From: Actinoplanes sp. TBRC 11911
GTDB lineage: Bacteria > Actinomycetota > Actinomycetes > Mycobacteriales > Micromonosporaceae
NCBI RefSeq assembly: GCF_012933445.1
Contig: NZ_JABBNC010000011.1
Coordinates: 124,001 to 188,000 of the forward strand
Reading direction: 5' to 3'
DNA length: 64,000 nt
Shown: in pieces, positions 51,943-62,280 of the stretch
Numbering within the stretch: the stretch's first letter is position 1
How the letters are laid out: each line of letters opens with the position of its first letter
The notes under the pieces: model-generated
The model's database searches: none
Seen by the model: only the letters and a program-made list of their open reading frames with translations
What the model was told of the DNA's origin: nothing
Program-made: the position numbers and the translations under genes

Positions 51943-53298
51943 CTAGAGGCGCTCGACGTGCGCGCCCAGCGCCGCCAGCTTGCCGTCGAAGTCCTCGTAA
52001 CCGCGGTTGATCAGGTTGACGCCGTAGACCCGCGAGGTGCCCTCGGCCGCCAGCGCCGCGATCAGGTGCGCGAATCCGGCCCGCAGGTCGGGGATCACCA
52101 GGTCGGCCGCGTGCAGCTTGGAGGGGCCGGCGATCACCGCGGAGTGCTTGAAGTTGCGGCGGCCGAACCGGCACGGCGTGCCGCCCAGGCAGTCGCGGTA
52201 GACCTGGATGGTGGCGCCCATCTGGTTCAGCGCGTCGGTGTAGCCCAGGCGCTGCTCGTACACCGTCTCGTGCATGATCGACAGGCCGCGGGCCTGGGTC
52301 AGCGCGACGACCAGCGGCTGCTGCCAGTCGGTCATGAAGCCGGGGTGCACGTCGGTCTCCAGCGCGACCGGCTGCAGGTCGCCGCCCGGGTGCCAGAACT
52401 TGATGCCGCCCTCGATGCCGGTCACGCCCGGCCGGGACACCCGGTCGTCGGTGATCTCGCATTCGCCGCCGATCGAGCGGAACACGTTCAGGAAGGTCAT
52501 CATGTCGGCCTGCCGCGCGCCGAGGACCTCGATCTCGCCCTTGGTGGCCAGCGCCGCGGCCGCCCAGGACGCCGCCTCGATCCGGTCCGGGATCGGCTTG
52601 TGCTGGTAGCCGTGCAGCTTCGGCACGCCCTGGATCTCGATGACCCGGTCGGTGTGCACCGTGATGATCGCGCCCATCTTCTGCAGCACGCAGATCAGGT
52701 CGACGATCTCCGGCTCGATGGCCGCGTTGCGCAGCTCGGTCACGCCCTCGGCGCGGACCGCGGTGAGCAGCACCTGCTCGGTGGCACCGACGCTGGGGTA
52801 GGGGAGCTCAAGCTTGGCGCCGTGCAGCCCGTTCGGCGCGCTCAGGTGCATACCCTCGGGCGCCTTGTCGACGATGGCGCCGAACTCCCGCAGCGCCTGG
52901 ATGTGGAAGTCGATCGGGCGCGGGCCGATGTGGCAGCCGCCGAGGTCCGGGATGAACGCGCGGCCCAGCCGGTGCAGCAGCGGGCCGCAGAACAGGATCG
53001 GGATCCGGCTCGACCCGGCGTGCACGTTGATCTCGTCGGTGCTGGCGCTCTCCACGTTCGTGGGGTCCATCACCAGTTCGCCGTCGTCCGCGCCGTCGGA
53101 CACCTTGACGCCATGAAGCTCGAGCAGGCCGCGGACGACCTCGACGTCGCGAATGCGCGGTACGTCGTACAGGGTGCTCGGAGACTCGCCCAGAAGGGCG
53201 GCGACCATCGCCTTGGAGACGAGGTTCTTGGCGCCACGGACCCGGATCTGACCCTGCAGCGGCGTACCGCCGTGCACGACCAGGACATCGTCGGTCAA
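51943..53298 (-). CDS. murA: UDP-N-acetylglucosamine 1-carboxyvinyltransferase
   Basis: MurA adds enolpyruvate from PEP to UDP-GlcNAc in the first committed step of peptidoglycan synthesis. The 451-aa protein keeps Lys-Asn in RVRGAKNLVSKAM, the PEP-attacking Cys122 in LGGCHIGPRPIDFH and the Arg-rich binding segments. The active-site cysteine indicates fosfomycin sensitivity unless other mechanisms exist. It is on the same strand as nadA, 186 bp downstream of it, and is followed by a strong hairpin, so it may be monocistronic. Confidence 0.95.
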   Translation of the reverse strand: MTDDVLVVHGGTPLQGQIRVRGAKNLVSKAMVAALLGESPSTLYDVPRIRDVEVVRGLLELHGVKVSDGADDGELVMDPTNVESASTDEINVHAGSSRIPILFCGPLLHRLGRAFIPDLGGCHIGPRPIDFHIQALREFGAIVDKAPEGMHLSAPNGLHGAKLELPYPSVGATEQVLLTAVRAEGVTELRNAAIEPEIVDLICVLQKMGAIITVHTDRVIEIQGVPKLHGYQHKPIPDRIEAASWAAAALATKGEIEVLGARQADMMTFLNVFRSIGGECEITDDRVSRPGVTGIEGGIKFWHPGGDLQPVALETDVHPGFMTDWQQPLVVALTQARGLSIMHETVYEQRLGYTDALNQMGATIQVYRDCLGGTPCRFGRRNFKHSAVIAGPSKLHAADLVIPDLRAGFAHLIAALAAEGTSRVYGVNLINRGYEDFDGKLAALGAHVERL

Positions 53299-53484
53299 CG
53301 TAAACCTCCAGCCGGTGGGCGTACTCGCCCAAGATCTTTCGGAACCCGTTCTGCAACCGGGGAAGCATAGCGTTGCGTGACAACCGCGCGAGCGATCACA
53401 CCGAACATCCCGGACTTAAATGCTGATGATTAAGACAACGGTAAGGAATACCCCTGCAGTGCGAATCTCGCCGCCTACCCTGCG

Positions 53485-54663
53485 TTACGGCAGGAGAAGC
53501 ATCTGGTCGAGCGCGGAGCGGGCGTAGGAAGCGGTTTCGGCGTCCACTGTGATCTGGTTCGGCACCCGGCCGGCGACCAGTTCCTCGAGCGCCCACACCA
53601 GATGCGGCAGGTCGATCCGGTTCATCGTGGAGCAGTAGCAGACCGTCCGGTCGAGGAAGCTGATCTGCTTGTCCGGGTGGGCGAGCGCGAGACGGCGTAC
53701 GAGATTGAGCTCGGTGCCGACCGCCCACGCCGAGCCCGCCGGCGCCTCGTCCAGTTTGCGGATGATGTATTCGGTCGATCCGACGTAATCGGCCGCGGTG
53801 ACCACCTCGTGCTTGCACTCGGGGTGGACCAGCACGTTCACGCCGGGCACCCGCTCGCGCACCTCGTTCACGCTGTCGATCGTGAAACGGCCGTGCACCG
53901 AGCAGTGGCCCCGCCAGAGAATCATCCGGGCGTCGCGCAGCTGCTGGTCGGTGAGCCCGCCGTTCGGCTTGTGCGGGTCGTAGAGCACGCAGTCGTCCAG
54001 GTCGAAGCCCATCTCGAGCACCGCGGTGTTGCGGCCCAGGTGCTGGTCGGGCAGGAAGAACACCTTCGAACCCTGCTCGAACGACCACTCCAGCGCGCGT
54101 TTCGCGTTCGACGACGTGCACACCACGCCCTTCTGGCGGCCGACGAAGCCCTTGATGTCGGCCGACGAGTTCATGTACGTCACCGGGACGACGTCGCCGG
54201 CGATGCCCAGGTCCTCGAAGTGCTCCCAGGCGGTCTGCACCTGGCCGAGCACCGCCATGTCGGCCATCGAACAGCCGGCCGCGAGGTCGGGCAGCACGAC
54301 CTTCTGCCCCGGGGTGGTGAGGATGTCCGCGCTCTCGGCCATGAAGTGCACGCCGCAGAAGACGATGAACTCGGCGTCCGGCCGCGCGGCCGCCTGCTGG
54401 GCCAGCCTGAACGAGTCGCCGGTGACGTCGGCGAACTGGATGACCTCGTCGCGCTGGTAGTGGTGGCCCAGCACGAAGACCCGGTCACCCAGCGCCTTCT
54501 TGGCCGCGGCGGCGCGCGCCACCAGGTCGGGGTCGCTCGGCGCGGGCAGGTCGCCCGGGCAGTCGACGCCACGCTCCGAGTCGGGGTCGCTACCCCGCCC
54601 GAGCAGCAGCAGAGCGGTGGCCGAGTCGGCGGGTTCGATCCAGGTCGAGGTCACGTTCGTCAT
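53485..54663 (-). CDS. nadA: quinolinate synthase A
   Basis: NadA condenses iminoaspartate and dihydroxyacetone phosphate to quinolinate for de novo NAD synthesis using a 4Fe-4S cluster. The 392-aa protein shows HHYQRDEVIQFADVTGDS, FCGVHFMAE, VVCTSSNAK, VHPECKHEV and CYCSTMNRIDLPHLVW; the ligand cysteines are in FCGVH, HPEC and the last motif. nadB and nadC are not adjacent. It is divergent from the glycerate kinase gene, 59 bp away. Confidence 0.96.
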   Translation of the reverse strand: MTNVTSTWIEPADSATALLLLGRGSDPDSERGVDCPGDLPAPSDPDLVARAAAAKKALGDRVFVLGHHYQRDEVIQFADVTGDSFRLAQQAAARPDAEFIVFCGVHFMAESADILTTPGQKVVLPDLAAGCSMADMAVLGQVQTAWEHFEDLGIAGDVVPVTYMNSSADIKGFVGRQKGVVCTSSNAKRALEWSFEQGSKVFFLPDQHLGRNTAVLEMGFDLDDCVLYDPHKPNGGLTDQQLRDARMILWRGHCSVHGRFTIDSVNEVRERVPGVNVLVHPECKHEVVTAADYVGSTEYIIRKLDEAPAGSAWAVGTELNLVRRLALAHPDKQISFLDRTVCYCSTMNRIDLPHLVWALEELVAGRVPNQITVDAETASYARSALDQMLLLP

Positions 54664-54722
54664 ATTCGCACAGCGCGCGAAGGCGATCGATTACGCGGAC
54701 AGTGGCCTGCCACACTCTGTTC

Positions 54723-55829
54723 GTGCGCGTACTGATCTGTCCGGACAAGTTCGCCGGAACGCTTTCCGCCCCCGAGGTCGCCGAGGCGGTCGTCGCCGGG
54801 TGGTCGGGAACCGGCGACGACCTGATCCGCCGGCCGCTGTCCGACGGCGGTCCCGGCTTCGTCGAGGTCCTGGCCGAGGCGCTCGACGGTCGCCGGATCC
54901 CGGTGCCGACCGTCGATCCGCTGGGCCGCCCGGTCACCGGCGAGGTGCTGCTGGCGGGGCACACGGCGTACGTGGAAAGCGCCCAGGCCTGCGGTCTGCA
55001 CCTGCTGAAACCGGACGAACGGGACCCCAACGTCACCACCTCGTACGGGCTGGGGCTGCTGGTGACCGCGGCGGTCGAGGCGGGCGCGGCCGAAGTGGTG
55101 ATCGGGCTCGGTGGGTCGGCGGTCAACGACGGCGGCGCCGGCATGCTCGCCGCCCTCGGCGCGGCTCCGGTGGACGCCGCCGGCTACGCGTTGCCGTACG
55201 GCGGCTCCTACCTGAACTCGGCCGTCGCGCTGTCCGGCGCACCCCGGCTGCGGGAGGTCAGCCTGGTCGCCGCCACCGACGTGGACAACCCACTGACCGG
55301 CCTGTACGGGGCGAGCAAGGTCTACGGCCCGCAGAAGGGCGCCGGCGAGGAGGACGTCTTCCGGCTGGACGCCGCGCTGGAGGTCTTCGCCGGCGTGCTG
55401 GAGACGGCGTTCGGGGTGAGCGACCTGCAGCGGCAGCCGGGCGGCGGCGCGGCCGGCGGGATCGGCGCCGCGCTGATCGCCCTCGGCGGCCGGGTGGTCT
55501 CCGGGATCGGCCTGGTCACCACCCAGATCGGCCTGGAGAAGGAGCTGGACGCGGCGGATCTGGTGATCACCGGGGAGGGTTCCTTCGACCAGCAGTCGCT
55601 GCGCGGCAAGGTGGTGGCCGGGATCGCCGGCAGCGCCCGGGACCGGGGACTGCCCTGCATCGTGCTGTGCGGGCGCAACGAGACCGGCTACCGTGAGGCG
55701 GCCAGCGCCGGGGTCACCGAGACGTACTCGCTGACGGACCACTTCGGGTCCACCGAGGCGGCGCTGGAGCGCCCGGCCGAGGGACTACGTGATCTTGCTG
55801 GGCGAATCGCCCGGCTGTGGAGCCGGTGA
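54723..55829 (+). CDS. glycerate kinase family protein
   Basis: This 368-aa GlxK/YdgI-like glycerate kinase would phosphorylate glycerate with ATP. From GTG 54723 (VRVLICPDKFAGTLSAPEVAEAV) it shows LSDGGPGFVEVL, the family block GLGGSAVNDGGAGMLAALG, ATDVDNPLTGLYGA and TGEGSFDQQSLRGKVVAGIA. All are typical. The GTG lies 6 bases after CACACT, so the mRNA may be leaderless. The corresponding gene sits beside erpA in mycobacteria as I recall, but its in vivo substrate there is unproven. Confidence 0.9.
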   Translation: MRVLICPDKFAGTLSAPEVAEAVVAGWSGTGDDLIRRPLSDGGPGFVEVLAEALDGRRIPVPTVDPLGRPVTGEVLLAGHTAYVESAQACGLHLLKPDERDPNVTTSYGLGLLVTAAVEAGAAEVVIGLGGSAVNDGGAGMLAALGAAPVDAAGYALPYGGSYLNSAVALSGAPRLREVSLVAATDVDNPLTGLYGASKVYGPQKGAGEEDVFRLDAALEVFAGVLETAFGVSDLQRQPGGGAAGGIGAALIALGGRVVSGIGLVTTQIGLEKELDAADLVITGEGSFDQQSLRGKVVAGIAGSARDRGLPCIVLCGRNETGYREAASAGVTETYSLTDHFGSTEAALERPAEGLRDLAGRIARLWSR

Positions 55830-55920
55830 ACTAAGCCACCGAGATTGGGAATCTTGGGAAATAGGGTTAGCGTTTGCTTGTACGGCAGAAGACCGTTCGC
55901 ACCTGGCAGGGAGATACGCA

Positions 55921-56280
55921 GTGACCACTGAAACGCACACCGAAACGAGCACGGCGTCCGGCGTTGTTCTGACCGACGTCGCAGCGGTGAAGGTCAAGGC
56001 GCTGATCGAACAAGAGGGGCGCGACGACCTGCGCCTGCGTATCGCCGTTCAGCCCGGCGGCTGCTCCGGCCTGCGCTACCAGCTCTTCTTCGACGAGCGC
56101 TCGCTCGACGGCGACGTCGTCAACGACTTCGGCGGCGTCGGCGTGGTCGTGGACCGCATGTCCGCGCCGTACCTGACCGGTGCGACGATCGACTTCGCGG
56201 ACCGCATCGACGCCCAGGGCTTCACGATCGACAACCCCAACGCGCAGTCCTCCTGCGCCTGTGGCGACTCGTTCCACTGA
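55921..56280 (+). CDS. erpA: iron-sulfur cluster insertion protein (HesB/IscA/ErpA)
   Basis: This 119-aa A-type carrier transfers iron-sulfur clusters to target enzymes. GTG 55921 follows GGGAG. It has VLTDVAAVKVKALIEQEG, the first ligand Cys in VQPGGCSGLRYQLFF and the C-terminal pair in SSCACGDSFH. The three conserved cysteines are present. NadA and LipA in this window are likely clients. A terminator-like hairpin follows at 56300. Confidence 0.93.
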   Translation: MTTETHTETSTASGVVLTDVAAVKVKALIEQEGRDDLRLRIAVQPGGCSGLRYQLFFDERSLDGDVVNDFGGVGVVVDRMSAPYLTGATIDFADRIDAQGFTIDNPNAQSSCACGDSFH

Positions 56281-56291
56281 TCGTCACCTGA

Positions 56292-57368
<1,077 letters not shown>

Positions 57369-57369
57369 G

Positions 57370-57870
57370 ATGGTCCTGGCTGTCTTCGCCGGTCTGCCCG
57401 GTGTCGGCAAGAGCACGCTCGCCGCGCGGGTGGCCGCCGAGCTGCCCGCGGCAGTGCTCGCCGTCGACACGGTCGACTTCACGCTGCGGCGCTACGAGGT
57501 GACCGAGCCGCGTCCCGGATTGGCCGCGTACGGCGTGGTGGCGGCCCTCGCCGAGGTGCAACTCACGATCGGGCACCACGTGATCATCGACGCGGTGAAC
57601 CCGGGACGGCCGGCCCGGCAGCTCTGGGTCGACCTCGCCGAGCGCCTGAAGGTGCCGATGCGGGTCGTCGAGGTGGTCGTCGGCGACGACGCGGAACACC
57701 GGCGGCGGGTCGAGGCCCGGTTCGCGGCCCGCGACCACGACGGGGTCCCGGACTGGGTGCGGGTGCTGGAACGGCAGGCCGAGTACGAGCCGTACCTCGG
57801 CCCGCGCCTGGTCGTGGACACGTTTTTGGCCGAGGACCCGGTCGGCCCGATCGTCGCCTACCTCAGCTGA
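57370..57870 (+). CDS. P-loop ATPase, predicted small-molecule kinase
   Basis: This 166-aa protein starts at ATG 57370, 1 bp after the adoK stop. It has Walker A GLPGVGKSTLAARVA at 8-22, a Walker-B-like VIIDAVNPGRPARQLWVDLA, and a lid region with basic residues (DDAEHRRRVEARFAARDHDGVPDWV). This is the AAA_33/zeta-toxin-like kinase fold of predicted small-molecule kinases. No antitoxin gene is next to it. Its end overlaps the opposite-strand tusA-like gene by 8 bp. Confidence 0.85.
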   Translation: MVLAVFAGLPGVGKSTLAARVAAELPAAVLAVDTVDFTLRRYEVTEPRPGLAAYGVVAALAEVQLTIGHHVIIDAVNPGRPARQLWVDLAERLKVPMRVVEVVVGDDAEHRRRVEARFAARDHDGVPDWVRVLERQAEYEPYLGPRLVVDTFLAEDPVGPIVAYLS

Positions 57871-58072
57871 CCCGCCGCACCTCGAACGCGGCGGGCTCGG
57901 GGGAGCCCAGATACTCCTGACCTTTCATCCGGCACCAGGCCGGGATGTCGTTGCGCGCGGCCGGATCGTCGGCGAGGACCCGGATGACCTCGCCGACCGC
58001 GACCTTCCCGATGTTCTGCGCGAGGCGGATCACCGGGAGCGGGCACTTCTGCCCGAGGCAGTCCAGCGTCAC
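57863..58072 (-). CDS. TusA-family sulfurtransferase
   Basis: This 69-aa protein from GTG 58072 reads VTLDCLGQKCPLPVIRLAQNIG, with the active Cys10 in the CPLP motif. It ends in the family strand EYLGSPEPAAFEVRRV. TusA proteins relay persulfide sulfur from a cysteine desulfurase to acceptors such as tRNA or molybdenum cofactor. Its start overlaps the cysteine desulfurase stop by 4 bp (GTGA), so the two form a coupled sulfur-transfer pair. Confidence 0.9.
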   Translation of the reverse strand: MTLDCLGQKCPLPVIRLAQNIGKVAVGEVIRVLADDPAARNDIPAWCRMKGQEYLGSPEPAAFEVRRVS

Positions 58073-59238
58073 ATCCCCGCCTCCGCCCGGATCTCGGCGA
58101 CCAGCCCGGGCAGGACCGCGAGGAAGCGGTCCACCTCCTCGGCCGTCGTGTCCCGGTGCAGCGACACCCGGACGTTGCCGTGGCTCAGCACGCCCATCGC
58201 CTCCAGCACGTGGCTGGGCCGCAGCGTGGACGCGGTGCACGACGAGCCCGACGACACCGCGAAACCGCGCCGGTCCAGCGCGTGCAGCAGCGCCTCGCCG
58301 TCCACGTACAGGCAGGAGAAGGTGACCAGGTGGGGGAGCCGCCGGTCGGGGTCGCCGACCACCTCGACGTCCGGCACGGTCGCGGCGACCCGCTCGCGGA
58401 TCCTCGCCACCAGCGCCGTCTGCCGGGCCGCGACCGAGCTCGCCTCGCCCAGCACCGCCCGCAGGCTGGCCGCCGCGGCCACCACGGCCGGGAGGTCGAC
58501 AGCGCCGGGCGCGCCGGGGCGATAAAGATCATCCTGTGGAAAAGGTGAGATCCAGCGCACACCCTTGCGTACGACGAGCACGCCCACTCCGGGCGGGCCG
58601 CCCCACTTGTGCGCGCTGGCGCTGAGCAAGGACCAGCCCGCCGGCACCTCCGCGTGGCCGATCGACTGGGCTGCGTCCACGAACAGGGGCACCCCGGCCT
58701 CGGCGCAGTAGCCGGCCGCGGCCGCGACCGGCTGCAGTGTGCCCACCTCGTGACTGGCGCTGATCAGGCTGGCCAGCGCGGTGCCGGGCGCGGACACGGC
58801 CCGGTCCCATGCGTCCAGGTCGATGCGGCCGAGCCGGTCCACCGGCACCTCGACCGCCTTGCCGGTGCGGGCCGCGTGCAGCACCGCCGAATGCTCGATC
58901 GCGGAATGCACCAGCGTGTCGCCCTGCCGCGCGCGTCCGGCGCGGCCGCCGAGCACCGCGGCCTGGGCGGCGGCCGTGCCCGAGGGCCAGAGGGAGATCT
59001 CGTCCGGGCGTACCGCGAGGGCCTCGGCGAAAGCGGCCCGGGCCGCCTCGGCGAGCTGTTGCGCCCGCCGGCCCGCGGCATAGAGGCGGACCGGATCCGC
59101 CCATCCGTCGGCCAGCGCGGCGAGCAACGCCTCCCGCGCCACCGGATGAAGCGGCGCGGCCGTAGCCGCGTCCAGGTACGCCGCGCGAACCGCCCTGTCA
59201 TCCACCTTGGGAACGGTATCGTCCGGTTGTCGGGGCAT
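58069..59238 (-). CDS. cysteine desulfurase family protein
   Basis: This 389-aa PLP enzyme from ATG 59238 would take sulfur from cysteine and pass it to a carrier. The PLP lysine is Lys211 in SASAHKWGG, the Asp-Gln pair is in FVDAAQSIGHAE and the active Cys is in SSGSSCTASTLRPSHVLEAMG. The SSGSSCTA loop is the IscS-like short-loop type. It lies directly upstream of the TusA-like gene (4-bp overlap) and is divergent from ctaC. A start further downstream at GTG (VDDRAVRAAYLDAAT) is also possible. Confidence 0.92.
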   Translation of the reverse strand: MPRQPDDTVPKVDDRAVRAAYLDAATAAPLHPVAREALLAALADGWADPVRLYAAGRRAQQLAEAARAAFAEALAVRPDEISLWPSGTAAAQAAVLGGRAGRARQGDTLVHSAIEHSAVLHAARTGKAVEVPVDRLGRIDLDAWDRAVSAPGTALASLISASHEVGTLQPVAAAAGYCAEAGVPLFVDAAQSIGHAEVPAGWSLLSASAHKWGGPPGVGVLVVRKGVRWISPFPQDDLYRPGAPGAVDLPAVVAAAASLRAVLGEASSVAARQTALVARIRERVAATVPDVEVVGDPDRRLPHLVTFSCLYVDGEALLHALDRRGFAVSSGSSCTASTLRPSHVLEAMGVLSHGNVRVSLHRDTTAEEVDRFLAVLPGLVAEIRAEAGM

Positions 59239-59390
59239 GTGCCGTGCGGGTGGAGATCCGACCCCCGCAACAGAATGGGACGGCCTGGTCGAGTAATGTG
59301 CGACCGTCAGTGACGCCTTGCCGCCCACGTTCCTTTTCAGGCGGGGACAGTCGTTTCGGGTGGGCGGCGCTGCTAGGGAGGCAGGAGCAG

Positions 59391-60356
59391 GTGGGCGCAA
59401 GAAAAGCGGCCGCACGGCCGAGAGTCGCAGTCCGCATCGCCGGGCTCGGTATCGGTGCGGTGACGTTACTGATGGTGCTCTCGGGCTGCTCGATCGAGAG
59501 CTTCGGGAGCAAGTTCGGCAACTTCGGCTGGCCCAGCAACGGCATCAGCCTGCAGGCCCACAAGATGTACGACCTCTGGATCGCCGCGGTGGTCGCCGCG
59601 CTCGTCGTCGGCATCTTCGTGTGGGGCCTGATCTTCTGGTGCATCATCCGCTACCGCAAGCGTGGCGACGCGCTGCCGGTGCAGACGCGCTTCAACATGC
59701 CGATGGAGGTCCTCTACACGGTCACCCCGGTGCTCGTGGTCGTGGTCCTCTTCTACTACACGGCGATCGTGCAGACCGACGTGGACAAACTCTCGAAGAA
59801 CCCGGATCAGGTCGTCCAGATCACCGCGTTCAAGTGGAACTGGGAGTTCGACTACCGCGACGGCCAGGGCGCGCAGGCCAACACGGTCGCGTCCACCGTC
59901 GGCTCGTCCGAGGTCATCCCGCTGCTCGTCCTGCCGACCAACGAGACGATCCGGTTCGAGGAGACCAGCAAGGACGTCATCCACTCGTTCTGGGTGCCCG
60001 AGCTGCTCTTCAAGCGCGACGTCTTCCCCGGTAACGTGCGCAACGTGTTCGAGGTGACGCTCGACAAGGAAGGCAGATACGTCGGTAGATGTGCCGAACT
60101 CTGTGGCACCTACCATGCCTTCATGCAGTTCGAGCTGGTGGCGGTCTCGCCACAGAAGTTCGATCAATACCTGCAGGCGAAGATCGCCGGGCAGACCACG
60201 CAGCAGGCCATGGCGACGATCGGTTTCACCGGCAACCAGGCGTACGCGGTGACCACCGAGCCGTTCGACACCCGGCGCCAGAAGAACAGCTGGAACCAGC
60301 ACGACGCGGTTCAGGGAAGCGATTCGCCGAACACCGTTCCGGCTTCGGGGAACTAG
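59391..60356 (+). CDS. ctaC: cytochrome c oxidase subunit II
   Basis: Subunit II of the aa3-type oxidase receives electrons at the CuA site. From GTG 59391, after GGAGGCAGGAG, it has 321 aa. It is a lipoprotein: a basic signal, then LSGC with Cys33 as lipidation site. Two membrane helices (ALVVGIFVWGLIFWCIIRY; VLYTVTPVLVVVVLFYY) lead to a cupredoxin domain. CuA ligands are Cys234, Cys238 and His242 in CAELCGTYH, with Met245. The aromatic path FKWNWEFDY is present. ctaF follows after 9 bp. Confidence 0.97.
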   Translation: MGARKAAARPRVAVRIAGLGIGAVTLLMVLSGCSIESFGSKFGNFGWPSNGISLQAHKMYDLWIAAVVAALVVGIFVWGLIFWCIIRYRKRGDALPVQTRFNMPMEVLYTVTPVLVVVVLFYYTAIVQTDVDKLSKNPDQVVQITAFKWNWEFDYRDGQGAQANTVASTVGSSEVIPLLVLPTNETIRFEETSKDVIHSFWVPELLFKRDVFPGNVRNVFEVTLDKEGRYVGRCAELCGTYHAFMQFELVAVSPQKFDQYLQAKIAGQTTQQAMATIGFTGNQAYAVTTEPFDTRRQKNSWNQHDAVQGSDSPNTVPASGN

Positions 60357-60365
60357 GGGACAGCC

Positions 60366-60791
60366 GTGAGGACCGAGTACAAAATCTTCGCCGGTGTCGC
60401 CGGCTTCCTGTTCGCCGCCGCGGCGGTCTACGGGGCGTGGACACACGGCGCTGATGGCGAGATCGAGTGGATCGGCTTCGTCGCGCTGATCCTCTCCGGA
60501 CTCCTGTGCACGATGTGCGGCGGCTTCTTCTGGTTCGTCGCCCGCCGTATCGATCTGCGGCCGGAGGACCGGGAGGACGGCGAGATCGCCGAGGGCGCCG
60601 GCGAGGTCGGCTTCTTCAGCCCGGGCAGCTACTGGCCGTTCGGGGTGGCGCTGTCCGCCACCATCGCGGGCATGGGTCTGGCGTTCTGGCAGTGGTGGCT
60701 GATCGCGGTCGGCATGCTCTGCGTCATCTTCTCCGCGTCGTCCATGATCTTCGAGTACTACAGCGGCACGCGGCACACCGCCGAGCATTAG
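60366..60791 (+). CDS. ctaF: cytochrome c oxidase subunit IV (actinobacterial)
   Basis: This 141-aa membrane subunit is found in actinobacterial aa3 oxidases of the bcc-aa3 supercomplex. It has four helices (FAGVAGFLFAAAAVYGAW; FVALILSGLLCTMCGGFFWFVA; PFGVALSATIAGMGLAFW; WWLIAVGMLCVIFSAS) and ends in MIFEYYSGTRHTAEH. The start is GTG 60366 after GGGGACA. It is co-transcribed with ctaC. A strong bidirectional terminator follows. Confidence 0.93.
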   Translation: MRTEYKIFAGVAGFLFAAAAVYGAWTHGADGEIEWIGFVALILSGLLCTMCGGFFWFVARRIDLRPEDREDGEIAEGAGEVGFFSPGSYWPFGVALSATIAGMGLAFWQWWLIAVGMLCVIFSASSMIFEYYSGTRHTAEH

Positions 60792-60800
60792 AGGTTATGA

Positions 60801-60835
60801 AAAAGCCCGCTCCCTCGATGAGGGAGCGGGCTTTT
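60801..60835. terminator. bidirectional terminator after ctaF
   Basis: A perfect 15-bp stem AAAAGCCCGCTCCCT / AGGGAGCGGGCTTTT with a CGATG loop has A and T runs at both ends. It serves ctaF on the plus strand and the zinc-ribbon gene on the minus strand. Confidence 0.95.
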
Positions 60836-60841
60836 CGTGTT

Positions 60842-61048
60842 TCAGGCGGCGCGGCGTTGCTGCGGGGCTATGCGGCGCGGGGCATGCGGCGGGAACCACA
60901 TGTGGACGACGATCGGGGCGACGACCTCGGCCGCGCCGCAGCGGGTGCAGACCAGCTCAGGGCAGTCGTCGTGGTCGTCGTCGCAAGGCGGCACCTCGAA
61001 CATCATGTCGCCGTCGCAAATGACACAGCGCAGTTCGCGTTCCGGCAC
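60842..61048 (-). CDS. small zinc-ribbon protein
   Basis: This 68-aa protein starts at GTG 61048 after AGAGGAGCC. Cys8/Cys11 (CVICDGD) and Cys34/Cys37 (CTRCGA) form two CXXC knuckles. An acidic loop with Cys22 and Cys29 lies between them (PPCDDDHDDCPELV). It ends in a basic, Pro-rich tail (PPHAPRRIAPQQRRAA). A structural zinc ribbon is likely. The function is unknown. It is read from 134 bp downstream of trpD and ends at the shared terminator. Confidence 0.78.
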   Translation of the reverse strand: MPERELRCVICDGDMMFEVPPCDDDHDDCPELVCTRCGAAEVVAPIVVHMWFPPHAPRRIAPQQRRAA

Positions 61049-61182
61049 GGGTGGCTCCTCTCTTCGCCGGAAGGTGGGAATTACCCGAATGTCATTCAGA
61101 CGCTGCCACGGAATTCCGGCATAGCGGAGCATTAACAACGGCGTGTCCGCTGTGAGTTGGTGCCGATTTGTTACCCGGCGGT

Positions 61183-62241
61183 TTACCCGGCCGCTTTCGC
61201 CTTTTGCGCCACATCCACCCAGCGGGCAAGCTGAGCGGTTGCCGCGCCGGAGTCGATAGTTTCCTGGGCCCGGGCTATTCCGTCCCGCAGCGTGGCTCTC
61301 AGGTCGCCGGGGAAGCCGCTCTGTGCCGCGAAGGCGGCCGCCGCGTTCACCGTGACCGCGTCGCGCACCGGCCCGAGCTCGCCGGCGAAGGTCCGCGAGG
61401 CGACGTCGGCGTTGAACGCCACGTCGCCGCCGCGCAGCGCGTCCGGCGCCGAGCGCGGCAGGCCCAGCTCGGTCGCGTCGATCAGGTGCTCGGTCACCTC
61501 GCCGCGGCTGGCCACCCACACCCGGGTGGGCGCCGCCGTGGTGAACTCGTCCAGCCCGTCCGCGCCGCGCATCACGATCGTCGAGTCGCCGCGGCCGGCG
61601 AACACCGCGGCCATCACCGGCGCCATCCGTAAGTCGAAGCACCCCACCGCGGCCGAGGTCGGCCGGGCCGGGTTGGTCAGCGGGCCGAGCATGTTGAAGA
61701 ACGTCGGCACGCCCAGCTCGCGCCGGGTGACCGAGGCGTGCCGCATGCCGGGGTGGTAGCGCGCCGCGAAGCAGAAGCCGATGCCGGCGTCGGCGACCGT
61801 GCGGCCGACCCCCTCCGGTCCGAGGTCCAGCGGGATGCCGAAGAACTCCAGCAGGTCGGCCGTGCCGGTGGTGGACGACGCGGACCGGTTGCCGTGCTTG
61901 ACCACGGTCACCCCGGCCGCGGCCGTGACGATCGCGGCCATCGTCGAGATGTTCACCGTGTTGGCCCGGTCGCCGCCGGTGCCGACCACGTCGACCGCTG
62001 TGGTCCGGGTCTCCTCCGGCAGCGTGATCAAGGTCGCGTTCGCGAGCATCGCCTCGACGAGACCCGCTAACTCGCCGGGCGTCTCGCCCTTGGCGCGCAG
62101 CGCGACCGCGAACCCGGCGATCTGGGCGGGCGACGCGTTGCCCGTCATGATCTCGCCCATCGCCCAGGCGGTATCGCGGGAGCCCAGCTCCTCGCCCCGC
62201 AGCAGGGCACTCGTCAGGTTCGGCCAGGTGGGTGAACCCAT
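61183..62241 (-). CDS. trpD: anthranilate phosphoribosyltransferase
   Basis: TrpD joins anthranilate and phosphoribosyl pyrophosphate in tryptophan synthesis. The 352-aa protein has the helical N-terminal domain and the PRPP loop [17 protein letters not shown], then [21 protein letters not shown] and [13 protein letters not shown]. All are characteristic. Other trp genes are not in the window, as in mycobacteria, where trpD lies alone beside ctaE. The response-regulator-like gene ends 39 bp upstream on the same strand. Confidence 0.96.
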   Translation of the reverse strand: MGSPTWPNLTSALLRGEELGSRDTAWAMGEIMTGNASPAQIAGFAVALRAKGETPGELAGLVEAMLANATLITLPEETRTTAVDVVGTGGDRANTVNISTMAAIVTAAAGVTVVKHGNRSASSTTGTADLLEFFGIPLDLGPEGVGRTVADAGIGFCFAARYHPGMRHASVTRRELGVPTFFNMLGPLTNPARPTSAAVGCFDLRMAPVMAAVFAGRGDSTIVMRGADGLDEFTTAAPTRVWVASRGEVTEHLIDATELGLPRSAPDALRGGDVAFNADVASRTFAGELGPVRDAVTVNAAAAFAAQSGFPGDLRATLRDGIARAQETIDSGAATAQLARWVDVAQKAKAAG

Positions 62242-62280
62242 GGCGGGCCTCCGTCGGGGATCACGGCGAACGGGGATGTG

